Assembly: GCA_900314905.1 (NCBI GenBank)
Contig: OMXA01000005.1
Location: forward strand, 1 to 64,000
DNA: 64,000 bases
DNA from: an uncultured Erysipelotrichaceae bacterium
Lineage (GTDB): Bacteria > Bacillota_I > Bacilli_A > Erysipelotrichales > Erysipelotrichaceae
Reading direction: 5' to 3'
Shown: piece by piece, positions 45,057 to 53,550 of the stretch
Layout of the letters: every line of letters begins with the position of its first letter
Numbering within the stretch: the first letter of the stretch is position 1
Notes under the pieces: generated by a model
The model's database searches: none
Told to the model about the DNA's origin: nothing
The model's input: the letters and a program-made list of their open reading frames with translations, nothing else
Translations under genes and position numbers: made by a program

Positions 45057-46132
45057 AAGTCTGCTGGGTCAGCAATGCTCCATCTCCTTATAAAGTAGCT
45101 TTCATGAATCAGCTTGGAACAGAAACCGAACTTCTGGCTCTGTTTGAGATGAAAGCAGAATCCGATCGGGAAAAACAGTGGTATGACTATGGCTTTCATA
45201 CCTTTCAGGCAGCGTTTCTGGATGAAGGAGATGGAAGCACCAGAATCCGGAAAGCAGCAGATGAGTGCGATCTGCTGATCTGCTCGGACTATTCCAATCG
45301 CTGGAATCAGAGAGCACTGCGGGCTTTCCATCATAGAAGAAAACCCGCAGTCATGCACGCCGACGGGGGACTGGCGATTCCAAGAGGCCTTGTAGATCTT
45401 GCCATCCAGGCAGCCATGAAGCAGTATGACTGGTATCTGAGCTCCGGGATTTCGGTAAATCGGCAGTATTTCAGCTATTATCATGTCCCGGCAGAAAAGA
45501 TCCTTACCTATCATTTTGCCTGCATGTCACAACAGGAACTATCTGCATGTTCCGGAAAGAGAGCAGAGAAACAGCACAGCCGCAGGAAGATCGGCATTCC
45601 GGACAAGCCGATGATTCTCTCAGTTGGCCAGCAGATTCCCCGCAAGGGCTATGACCTTCTTGTGCGGGCAATGGAAGGAACTGATGCCGAGGCGATCATC
45701 ATAGGCGGAACACCGGAACCGCAGGTTCAGGATTATCTCAGCATGCATCGGATGAACAATGTGCATTTTCTTCCATTCATGAACAAGCAGGAACTGTCCG
45801 ATTATTATGCGGCTGCAGATCTGTTCGTACTGCCGACCAGATATGATATCTGGGGCCTTGTGATCAATGAGGCGATGGCGTTCGGACTTCCGGTTCTCTC
45901 AACCGACCGCTGCATGGCTGCAGTGGAATTCGCAGAACGATATCAGGCAGCAGAGGTGATTCCTTCCGGGAATGCTGATCTTCTTCAGAAAAGGATCAGA
46001 GAACTTCTGAAGGATGAAGAACAGCGCAGCAAGCTTGGAAAACAGGCGGAAAAAGTGATCCAGGACTGGAGCTATGAACAGATGGTCCGTGATTTCATGT
46101 CTGCATTCAGAACGATCAGAAAGGGAGGGTAG
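45053..46132 (+). CDS. GT4-family glycosyltransferase
   Basis: 359 aa. MKVCWVSNAPSPYKVAFMNQLG, MHADGGLAIPRG, SVGQQIPRKGYDLLVRAMEG (start of the nucleotide-sugar domain) and PTRYDIWGLVINEAMAFGLPVLSTDRC with the E-x7-type motif. Lacks the cysteine cluster of its neighbours. Start overlaps the preceding stop. Cytosolic; probably adds a residue after the two preceding enzymes. Confidence 0.88.
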   Translation: MKVCWVSNAPSPYKVAFMNQLGTETELLALFEMKAESDREKQWYDYGFHTFQAAFLDEGDGSTRIRKAADECDLLICSDYSNRWNQRALRAFHHRRKPAVMHADGGLAIPRGLVDLAIQAAMKQYDWYLSSGISVNRQYFSYYHVPAEKILTYHFACMSQQELSACSGKRAEKQHSRRKIGIPDKPMILSVGQQIPRKGYDLLVRAMEGTDAEAIIIGGTPEPQVQDYLSMHRMNNVHFLPFMNKQELSDYYAAADLFVLPTRYDIWGLVINEAMAFGLPVLSTDRCMAAVEFAERYQAAEVIPSGNADLLQKRIRELLKDEEQRSKLGKQAEKVIQDWSYEQMVRDFMSAFRTIRKGG

Positions 46133-46134
46133 CT

Positions 46135-48333
46135 ATGGCAGGAGATACTTCTTTTACATCAATCGGGGAAGCAATTTCCTTCTATTTCAGTCACTGGAAT
46201 ACCGATTACGTTTCTTTAGCGATTCTGATCGTCGGAATTCTGATGCTGTCGGGGTATTTCTGGGGCAGACTGATTCAGCATTATGCAAAACCCTTGAAGA
46301 ATGCCGACTGCACATTCCTCGGCATTTTCGTGATTCTCGGATTATTTCAGATCGAGATCTTCTTCAGCATCTGCATGGACCTGAGTACTGAGATTGCTTT
46401 TTACTTTCTTCCGATTTTATTGCTTGCAGGACTTGTTCTGTGTCTGGTCACGCGGTCAGATGTGCTTCCTTCCTGGAAACATCTTGTTTCCCTGATTGCG
46501 GGAATCCTAGCAGCAGTCATTCTGTGCAAGGCGTCCGCACAATGGACCACGAACAATATCTTCTATGATTCCATCACCTATCTTTCCGAGGTTCTGGAAA
46601 ATTCAAAGGCTTCCGTATTCGGACATATCGACTACACCAGCGGCTATCATTATGAAGGAATAGAGAACCTGCATGATTTCCAGGGATACTACTATTTCTG
46701 GAGTGTTCTCTTGAAGTGGACGGTCAAGCTGACTGAGTTCAAAGAGATCTTGACTCCGCTTTATATCTGGGGAGCAACGATTCTTTACGGAATGAGCCTT
46801 GGCAACCTGACAGTTTCCAGTGTGAATGTCCTCTACCGAGCACAGAAATGGAAAGGTCTGCTGTTTGCAGTTCTGATTCTTTCTCCTTACTTCACGAATT
46901 ATTTCAATACGACACTCGGCTTCTTCGGAAATACGATCCGAACCATCATCATCGGCTGGAGTGTCCTGATTGTCTACCGGATTCTGAGTGCAAAGAACCG
47001 TTCTCAGCAGCAGATGCTGTTTGCCAGTGCCGCAATGACTTATCTGGCTGGCATCTCCGTCAGTTCTTCCAGTCTGTTTATTGATCTGTTTCTCTGTGTC
47101 GGACTTTTCTTCGCATTATGCTGGTCAGAAGAGAAAAACAGGAAGGCGTGGGAACTCTTCATTCTTTCCAGCACTCCGATCATTTTCTACGGGATACTGA
47201 TCACGCTCGGACATAACTCCTTGTTCCGTTCCATCCTGTTCACTGCTGCAATCACTGCAGTACTGATGGGCATTGTCTTTCTGTTGCAGAAACATCTGGA
47301 TGTCTTCTGCAAGGTAGGCGTACGGATCCTCCCGGTGCTGTTTGCGGTTCTGGTTGTTCTTACGGTCTATCTGAATCGCAGCAATGGTTTCTCAGATATG
47401 ATGCTGTATTTTTCGCCGCCTTCAGCTTATGACATGGAAGTGAATCTGACTTCTCATACAAGCACCTATGAGCTGATCCGGAATGTGATCCTGTATGCAC
47501 TGATTGTGCTTCTCTTCGTGAATCTGAAGAAAGAGAATCGATTCAAATTCTTCCTGATTGTTCTAGGCATGCTGTTTCTGAATCCGTTTTCCTACAGCCC
47601 CGTATCCCGGTATCTGACGTCCGGTGCGTTCTTCAGAACGTTTGACCTGATCATCAATCCATTCACGCTGACATTCCTGATCTGGAATGCAGATAGGATT
47701 CTTTCTGCCGCAAGTTATCTTGTATTCGGCATTGCAGGGATGTTTTCCGCAGTGTATGCTCATCAGAACCTGACAGAAGCAGTGAGTTCCACCCTTGTTT
47801 CCGACCGGGAAGACTGGAACTGGGAAACGAAAGTCACCGATGACGATTATGAGCTTTATGATTATATTCAGAACAATATTTCAGACTCGCAGGAACTGCC
47901 GGAAATCCTGTCCCAGGATATCAACCTCAGAGGCTATACCACGGATGTGATCAGTGTCTTCAGCAGTATCCGGTGGAGAACGGTCTTAAGCGATCCGGTC
48001 CAGTATCAGCAGAATTACAATCTGGTTACGCTGCTGTATCCGAATACCAGGTTTGCGTCTACGTCAATTGCAGAAAATCCCGACTATTCCAAGCTTCCGG
48101 AAGTCATCAGAGACTATGGCTCGGACTATGTCATCATATCCAATACGATCTCGGTCTGGGATGATCGCGGCTGGTACGACAAAGCATATGTGAAAGTGGT
48201 GAACAGCGGACAATGCTCATTGCTATGGGAAAATGACAGCTGGGCAATCCTGAAAGTGAATCATGACTGGTCGGCACCGAATAAGAATGAAACCAGGTAC
48301 TGGGTTCATAAACTGGAAGTTCCGGAAAGCTGA
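46135..48333 (+). CDS. Large unidentified membrane protein (GT-C-like)
   Basis: 732 aa, RBS AAGGGAGGG, two bases after the previous gene. About fourteen hydrophobic helices from residue 25 to about 555, then a soluble C-terminal domain of about 170 residues (QNNISDSQELPEILSQDINLRG.., DYGSDYVIISNTISVWDDRG). The first large loop, after helix 4, carries NNIFYDSITYLSEVLENSKASV and IENLHDFQGYYYFWSVLLKW, where acidic and aromatic residues would be expected in a GT-C active site. I do not recognise a named family. The setting suggests glycan transfer outside the membrane. Confidence 0.55.
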   Translation: MAGDTSFTSIGEAISFYFSHWNTDYVSLAILIVGILMLSGYFWGRLIQHYAKPLKNADCTFLGIFVILGLFQIEIFFSICMDLSTEIAFYFLPILLLAGLVLCLVTRSDVLPSWKHLVSLIAGILAAVILCKASAQWTTNNIFYDSITYLSEVLENSKASVFGHIDYTSGYHYEGIENLHDFQGYYYFWSVLLKWTVKLTEFKEILTPLYIWGATILYGMSLGNLTVSSVNVLYRAQKWKGLLFAVLILSPYFTNYFNTTLGFFGNTIRTIIIGWSVLIVYRILSAKNRSQQQMLFASAAMTYLAGISVSSSSLFIDLFLCVGLFFALCWSEEKNRKAWELFILSSTPIIFYGILITLGHNSLFRSILFTAAITAVLMGIVFLLQKHLDVFCKVGVRILPVLFAVLVVLTVYLNRSNGFSDMMLYFSPPSAYDMEVNLTSHTSTYELIRNVILYALIVLLFVNLKKENRFKFFLIVLGMLFLNPFSYSPVSRYLTSGAFFRTFDLIINPFTLTFLIWNADRILSAASYLVFGIAGMFSAVYAHQNLTEAVSSTLVSDREDWNWETKVTDDDYELYDYIQNNISDSQELPEILSQDINLRGYTTDVISVFSSIRWRTVLSDPVQYQQNYNLVTLLYPNTRFASTSIAENPDYSKLPEVIRDYGSDYVIISNTISVWDDRGWYDKAYVKVVNSGQCSLLWENDSWAILKVNHDWSAPNKNETRYWVHKLEVPES

Positions 48334-48356
48334 AGATGATGAAGGGGGAGGAAAAA

Positions 48357-50198
48357 ATGTTGCTGTTTCTTCATTTCAGTGAATTCTGTGCGTTTTTTCT
48401 GGTCTGCAGAAATCTGTCTCTGCCTGCTCCGGTTTCGATTCTGATCGGAACACTGGCTGCTTATCTGGCAGGAAACCATATCCGCCCGGAAACAGGGAAA
48501 AAGATCAGCCTGTCTTTCTGCGCGGTGATTCTGGTGATTCTCTGCTACCTGACTATGAATCTTGGCAGAGTTTTTCTGTATCATTCGGAGTTTCTGTCTG
48601 ATCTCTGCGAGAGAACAGGTATCCCGCTGATTGTATTTGCAGGAGGAATCGCATTCCTGATCGGAATCTGCTCATTCCCGGGGCTGAAAGCCCTTCTGGC
48701 TTCCGTGTATGTGCCTGAGTCTATGAACAGAGGGAAAGAAAGCAGTTCTCCTGACCGGAAAACGATTCTCCTCCTGTTTCTGATCAGTCTCGCTGCTGTA
48801 TCTTTATTTTCGAAATCTTCGCCGCTCTATCCGTTCAATGACTGGGAAGATTCCAACTGTTTCATGACGGTGGGAAAAGGAATTCTTTCCGGAAAAGTTC
48901 CCTATCGCGATTACATCGAGCAGAAAGGTCCATACCTGTATTTTCTTCATGCTTTGGCAGCTTTGATTTCATACACCTCCTTTACCGGGGTCTGGCTGAT
49001 TGAAGTGCTGACGATGTGGATTTCCATGTGCTTTGTCTATCGGATCATCCGGCTTTATACGGATGAACCATGTCTGTATTTATTTCCGCTTGCTGCCTCC
49101 CTGATCTGCGGAACAGAATGTTTTGCGCATGGGGACAGTGCAGAAGAGCTGATGATGCCATTCCTGTGCTTTTCTATGTACATCTTTCTCCGATATCTGA
49201 AGAACAGCCAGCTTCCTTCTCTGCGTGAGTCTGTTATGGTCGGTGTTTCTGCCGGAATCATTCTCTGGACCAAGTTCAGTTTCCTCGGCTTTTTCATCGG
49301 ATCTGCTATTGTTCCGGTAATCGTTCTTCTGAAGCAGAAGCAGGGCAGAGAACTTTTAAGTCTGATCGGCCGGATTCTGCTCGGCATCGGGATTGCAGCG
49401 ATGCCGGTGATTCTGTACTTTGCATTGAACCATGCCTGGGGTGATCTGGTGCAGATCTATTTCCTCGATAATCTGTTTCATTACAATGGAAGTGCTCAGA
49501 ATTCTGCAGGATTCAATATAGCGGTGGGGATCTTCTGGTCGGTGTTCAAGAATCCGGTCTATTTTACCGGGATCGCTGCCGGAATGCTCGGAGTATCAAG
49601 AAAAGATATCAGATCCGGATGGTATCTGCTTTTCACGTTTGCCCTTACTTGTGTCACAGTATATCCGGCTTCTTTCTACCGGATGTATTATGCACTGGTC
49701 TTTGCGGCATTCTGCTGGCTGATGATCATTCCGCTGTCGGAATGGTGCGGAATCCTGCTTGCTTTTCTGAAAAGAAAGAACCTTCAGATCTTTCCTGCGG
49801 TTCTGGAAGTTGCAGCCATTCTTGCTCTGTTTCTGAACTGCAATAACCGCTATCTGTTCCTGCAGGATCAGAGCATTCTTCCTCAGTACAAGTTCAGAGA
49901 TGAAATTCTCTCTACAGAATCTCATTCGCTTCTGAATTACGGATTTCTGGATGGCGGCTTCTATACCGTGACCGGCATCGCTCCGGAATTCCGGATGTTC
50001 TGCGAACTGAATTTCGATGTTCCGGAGTTTCAGGGTCTCCAGGAGGAATATCTTTCTTCCGGACAGGCAGATTATGTTGTGACCTGTGATCAGGAGATTG
50101 CAGAAGGAGAGTATGATCTGATCGATACTGCGGTATTCCGCTATGAATCGCATGTATATACGTATCGGCTTTATCGCCGCAGGGGGCTGGTTTCATGA
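48357..50198 (+). CDS. GT-C-type membrane glycosyltransferase
   Basis: 613 aa; ATG 48357 chosen for the GGGGGAGG RBS, rather than an upstream ATG with none. About 14 helices, with the family loop YPFNDWEDSNCFMTVGKGILSGKVPYRDYIEQKGPYLYFLHALAAL, HGDSAEELMMPF, and a C-terminal soluble tail (EYDLIDTAVFRYESHVYTYRLY). The broken gene at 27780 is a homolog. Resembles ArnT/PMT-like enzymes using polyprenyl-phosphate sugars. The gene after it overlaps as ATGA. Confidence 0.68.
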   Translation: MLLFLHFSEFCAFFLVCRNLSLPAPVSILIGTLAAYLAGNHIRPETGKKISLSFCAVILVILCYLTMNLGRVFLYHSEFLSDLCERTGIPLIVFAGGIAFLIGICSFPGLKALLASVYVPESMNRGKESSSPDRKTILLLFLISLAAVSLFSKSSPLYPFNDWEDSNCFMTVGKGILSGKVPYRDYIEQKGPYLYFLHALAALISYTSFTGVWLIEVLTMWISMCFVYRIIRLYTDEPCLYLFPLAASLICGTECFAHGDSAEELMMPFLCFSMYIFLRYLKNSQLPSLRESVMVGVSAGIILWTKFSFLGFFIGSAIVPVIVLLKQKQGRELLSLIGRILLGIGIAAMPVILYFALNHAWGDLVQIYFLDNLFHYNGSAQNSAGFNIAVGIFWSVFKNPVYFTGIAAGMLGVSRKDIRSGWYLLFTFALTCVTVYPASFYRMYYALVFAAFCWLMIIPLSEWCGILLAFLKRKNLQIFPAVLEVAAILALFLNCNNRYLFLQDQSILPQYKFRDEILSTESHSLLNYGFLDGGFYTVTGIAPEFRMFCELNFDVPEFQGLQEEYLSSGQADYVVTCDQEIAEGEYDLIDTAVFRYESHVYTYRLYRRRGLVS

Positions 50199-51850
50199 AG
50201 CATAAGAATCAACAGGATTTCTGGTTTCTGATTCTGCTGGCAGGGTGTTTTCTCTTCTGCCTCTGGAGAACGCCATTTGGAAATCCTTCCTGGGATGAAA
50301 CTTCATATCTGGCGATGATGCATCGCTTCTGGCTGGGTGATATTCCGATCCTTCAGGAATGGCATCCGACGCAGTTCTCTGCGATTCTGACACTTCCGGT
50401 ATATTCTGCCTATCTTGCAATTCATGGATCTTCTGATGGAATCGTGCTGTTCATGCGATATCTCTTCCTGATTGCACAGGCACTCACAGCAATCTTTCTG
50501 TATTACCGGATCCGGAAATACGGATGGATCAGCATTCTCTGTGCATTGCTGCTGTTTCTGACTGCGAAAAACGAGATGTATTCGCTGAACTACAATGGCC
50601 TTGGCCTGATTCTTGCGATCCCGACTGCAGTTCTTCTGTATCTGAAAGGAAAGCATCAGAAGGTGGAGACGTATCTTGCCGGAATCTGCTTTGCGGGCCT
50701 TACGCTCTGCACTCCGCATATGGCATTGCTGTATGTGCTCGGTTCTGTTGTCCTGCTGATCAGGAGAGAAGCGTTCTCGGAAGAAAGAAGCAGCTGGGGG
50801 TACTTTACGTTCGGAATTCTGACCATTGCCGGTATCTTTGCCGTGTTCTTTCTGTCAAAAGGGAACGTCGTTGAATATGCTGCGGCAATTCCCGAGCTTT
50901 TCAAGGGTGCAGACCATTCTTCTTCGCTGAAGACAGGACTGGTTCAGTATCTTGCATTAGGGAAGATGGTTCTCATGAATTCCATCTTCACGATGCTCGG
51001 CGTTCCTGCTTTTGCGATTCTTCTGTTCCTCTCCTGGAAAAAACGCGGAACAAAGAAAGCAGAAAACACATATCTTCCGATCGGATTGCTGCTGACGCTG
51101 ATTCTTCTTATCAGCTACCAGTTCGGGAACAATTATTCGATGATCGCATTTGTGCCGCTTGGGATGCTCTGCCTGATTCTGGATCAGAATGCCGATCGCA
51201 GACTGAAGAAATTCTTTCTTTTCGGGATCGGATACATGCTGATGATGAATCTCAGCTCCAATACGATTCTGAATGGGGTTCAGTTTGCCAGCACGGTATG
51301 CATGGTTCCTTCACTGATTGAGGCTGCTCAGATGATCCCCGCAAGAAAGAAACGGGCAAAAGCTCTGCTGTGCTGCTGTACAATCGTGATGTTATGCATG
51401 GATCTGGTTCATAAGATGACCTATTGCTATGTGGATGAGTCTCCATTTCATCTTCATGCAGTTTACGAAGGTAAGGGGCCGATGAGGGGAATCTGCTCTA
51501 CAGAGGAGAATATTTCTAGCTATGAAGAACTCCAGACCGTCTGGAATCAGTCCATTGAAGGACATGAGAATGTGATGATCTATTCTCTGAACCGGTGGCT
51601 GTATCTGGAACTGATACCTGGTCAGCATGTTGCTTCCCATACGATCTGGCTCAAGAGCTCCGGGGAAAGTGATCTGAATTCGCTTGCCCGCTATTATCAC
51701 GAACATCCGGAACGGACTCCGGATTACGTCATGGTTCCGTATCGGGCTGAATCCGACCTTCAGGATCTGACCGTCTTTCTGTCTCCTTATGGACTGATTC
51801 CGGAACAGACTGCTGCTGGCGTGATCTTTGAGAAGGGAGAACAGGAATGA
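50195..51850 (+). CDS. GT-C-like membrane glycosyltransferase (tandem copy 1)
   Basis: 551 aa. Loop-1 motif NPSWDETSYLAMMHRFWLGDIPILQEWHPTQFSAILTLPVY, SLNYNGLGLILAIPTAV, then helices and a soluble end (GENVMIYSLNRWLYLELIPGQ-type region). Directly followed by a close paralog at 51847 sharing DE-T, HRFWQGDLPVIQEW and QFSAILMLPFF, so the pair arose by tandem duplication. Acidic DE in the first external loop is the usual GT-C catalytic feature. Substrate unknown. Confidence 0.65.
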   Translation: MKHKNQQDFWFLILLAGCFLFCLWRTPFGNPSWDETSYLAMMHRFWLGDIPILQEWHPTQFSAILTLPVYSAYLAIHGSSDGIVLFMRYLFLIAQALTAIFLYYRIRKYGWISILCALLLFLTAKNEMYSLNYNGLGLILAIPTAVLLYLKGKHQKVETYLAGICFAGLTLCTPHMALLYVLGSVVLLIRREAFSEERSSWGYFTFGILTIAGIFAVFFLSKGNVVEYAAAIPELFKGADHSSSLKTGLVQYLALGKMVLMNSIFTMLGVPAFAILLFLSWKKRGTKKAENTYLPIGLLLTLILLISYQFGNNYSMIAFVPLGMLCLILDQNADRRLKKFFLFGIGYMLMMNLSSNTILNGVQFASTVCMVPSLIEAAQMIPARKKRAKALLCCCTIVMLCMDLVHKMTYCYVDESPFHLHAVYEGKGPMRGICSTEENISSYEELQTVWNQSIEGHENVMIYSLNRWLYLELIPGQHVASHTIWLKSSGESDLNSLARYYHEHPERTPDYVMVPYRAESDLQDLTVFLSPYGLIPEQTAAGVIFEKGEQE

Positions 51851-53550
51851 GAAAAAGACTGTATTCCGCAAAGACACAGGATTGCCTCGCTGCCGCAGCA
51901 ATTCTTCTGATTCTGCTGCTGAATGTATGGAAGGCTCATTACGGGTTTCCTGCCCGAGACGAAACGTTTGTCATTTCTCTTGCCCATCGCTTCTGGCAAG
52001 GCGATCTTCCGGTAATTCAGGAATGGAATAATTCTCAGTTTTCTGCCATTCTGATGCTTCCGTTCTTTTCAATGATTGTGAAGGGGAAAGGAAGCACGGA
52101 AGGGATTGTTCTGGCATTCCGGTTTCTGTATGTCATTCTCAACTGCTGCACGGCAGTCTTCCTCTACCTGAAAACCAGAAAATATGGTCTGGCCAGCATT
52201 GCTTCAGTTTCCATCTTCTTTCTGTTCACCTTCGGCCAGTCCATGGTTCCGAACTACAATACGCTCGGGCTGATGTGCGTGATCGTATATTCGCTGCTTC
52301 TGCTGGAGCCAGGAAAGCATCTATGGATTTCCTGTTTCCTGGCAGGAGTATTCTATGCTGCATCCGTGCTGTGCACGCCATATCTTGCGTTTGTGTATTT
52401 TTTCGGATCTCTGATTCTTCTGATCTGTGTGGCCCGTCATTCTGAAAAGCATTTGTATGGTAGAAAAGCCTGGCTGCCATTCACCTTAGGTGCAGTCCTT
52501 CTTGCATTGATTTATATTGCTTATTTCCTTCGGGGAGGAAGTGTCAGCGATCTTATCCGATACATGCTGCTGCCGCTTCAGTCTGATTCCACGCATGAGT
52601 ATACCGGCCTCGGACCGATTATCAATATGCTAGCCCTCTGCAAGACGCTTTGGCTCGGCTCCAGGATTTCTGCTGTCATCTTGCCTCTGTATTTCATTCT
52701 GTTCCTGGTAGTTCTGAAAAAAAGAAGAACTGCTGCAAGACGTGACCGGTCTCTGTGGTTTCTTCTGAATTTCATCTTCACGCTGCTTCTGATGATCGGC
52801 TATGGTGCTGAGGCAGGTGGAGATTATTCGATGATTGCGCTGGCACCGATCGGATTCTATACCATTCTGATCGATCCGGATGGGGATCCGGTTCTGAAGA
52901 AGCTGTGGAGTTCTGGAGCGCTGTATATCGTGATGATCAATCTGTCTTCCGATACTATCATCGGTGCTTCGAATCATGCCAGTACGGTATGTGCGGTGGC
53001 ATCTGTGCTGCTGGTTTCGGATTATCTTTCGCATGTCGATCTTCGTTTCCGCTTTTCGCCTAATTTTCTGCTTGCCGGAATCTGTCTCCTGATGATCTGT
53101 TTTGAGGTCAGGGATAAGCTGACGGTGATCTTCCGGGATGCTGCTCCTTCTGAACTGAACGTCGAAATCACCGAGGGACCGGTGAAGGGAATTCTCACAA
53201 CCAGTGAGAAAAAGGCGGAATATGAACATCAGCTTGCCAGAATCCAGGAACTGAATCTCGATGATGGAAAGAAAGTATTGTTCTTTACGGATCAGTCCTG
53301 GATGTATCTCAGCCTTCAGAACAGCAGATACGGAGTTTATTCCACCTGGATGAAGCCGGAAAAAGAAGAATTTCTGACCATGCTGAGACAGTATTATGAA
53401 GAATTCCCGGAACAGATTCCGGATGCTGCATATATGCCAGCCGGCCAGAATGGCGCTTTGACGGAGGAATTTGATCAGATCATGGTCGCCTGCGGCTTGA
53501 CGCTGCAGGACAGCTCAGATGGACTCTATTATGCAAAAACAGTCAATTAA
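51847..53550 (+). CDS. GT-C-like membrane glycosyltransferase (tandem copy 2)
   Basis: 567 aa. PARDETFVISLAHRFWQGDLPVIQEWNNSQFSAILMLPFF and SMVPNYNTLGLMCVIVYSL parallel the upstream gene; so does the C-terminal region (SEKKAEYEHQLARIQELNLDDGKKVLFFTDQSWMYLSLQNSRYG). The related protein at 34397 has the same C-terminal pattern (QYEHRLEDIREINAMEE..). Overlaps the previous gene as ATGA and converges with yfhO with a four-base overlap at 53547-53550. Confidence 0.65.
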   Translation: MRKRLYSAKTQDCLAAAAILLILLLNVWKAHYGFPARDETFVISLAHRFWQGDLPVIQEWNNSQFSAILMLPFFSMIVKGKGSTEGIVLAFRFLYVILNCCTAVFLYLKTRKYGLASIASVSIFFLFTFGQSMVPNYNTLGLMCVIVYSLLLLEPGKHLWISCFLAGVFYAASVLCTPYLAFVYFFGSLILLICVARHSEKHLYGRKAWLPFTLGAVLLALIYIAYFLRGGSVSDLIRYMLLPLQSDSTHEYTGLGPIINMLALCKTLWLGSRISAVILPLYFILFLVVLKKRRTAARRDRSLWFLLNFIFTLLLMIGYGAEAGGDYSMIALAPIGFYTILIDPDGDPVLKKLWSSGALYIVMINLSSDTIIGASNHASTVCAVASVLLVSDYLSHVDLRFRFSPNFLLAGICLLMICFEVRDKLTVIFRDAAPSELNVEITEGPVKGILTTSEKKAEYEHQLARIQELNLDDGKKVLFFTDQSWMYLSLQNSRYGVYSTWMKPEKEEFLTMLRQYYEEFPEQIPDAAYMPAGQNGALTEEFDQIMVACGLTLQDSSDGLYYAKTVN

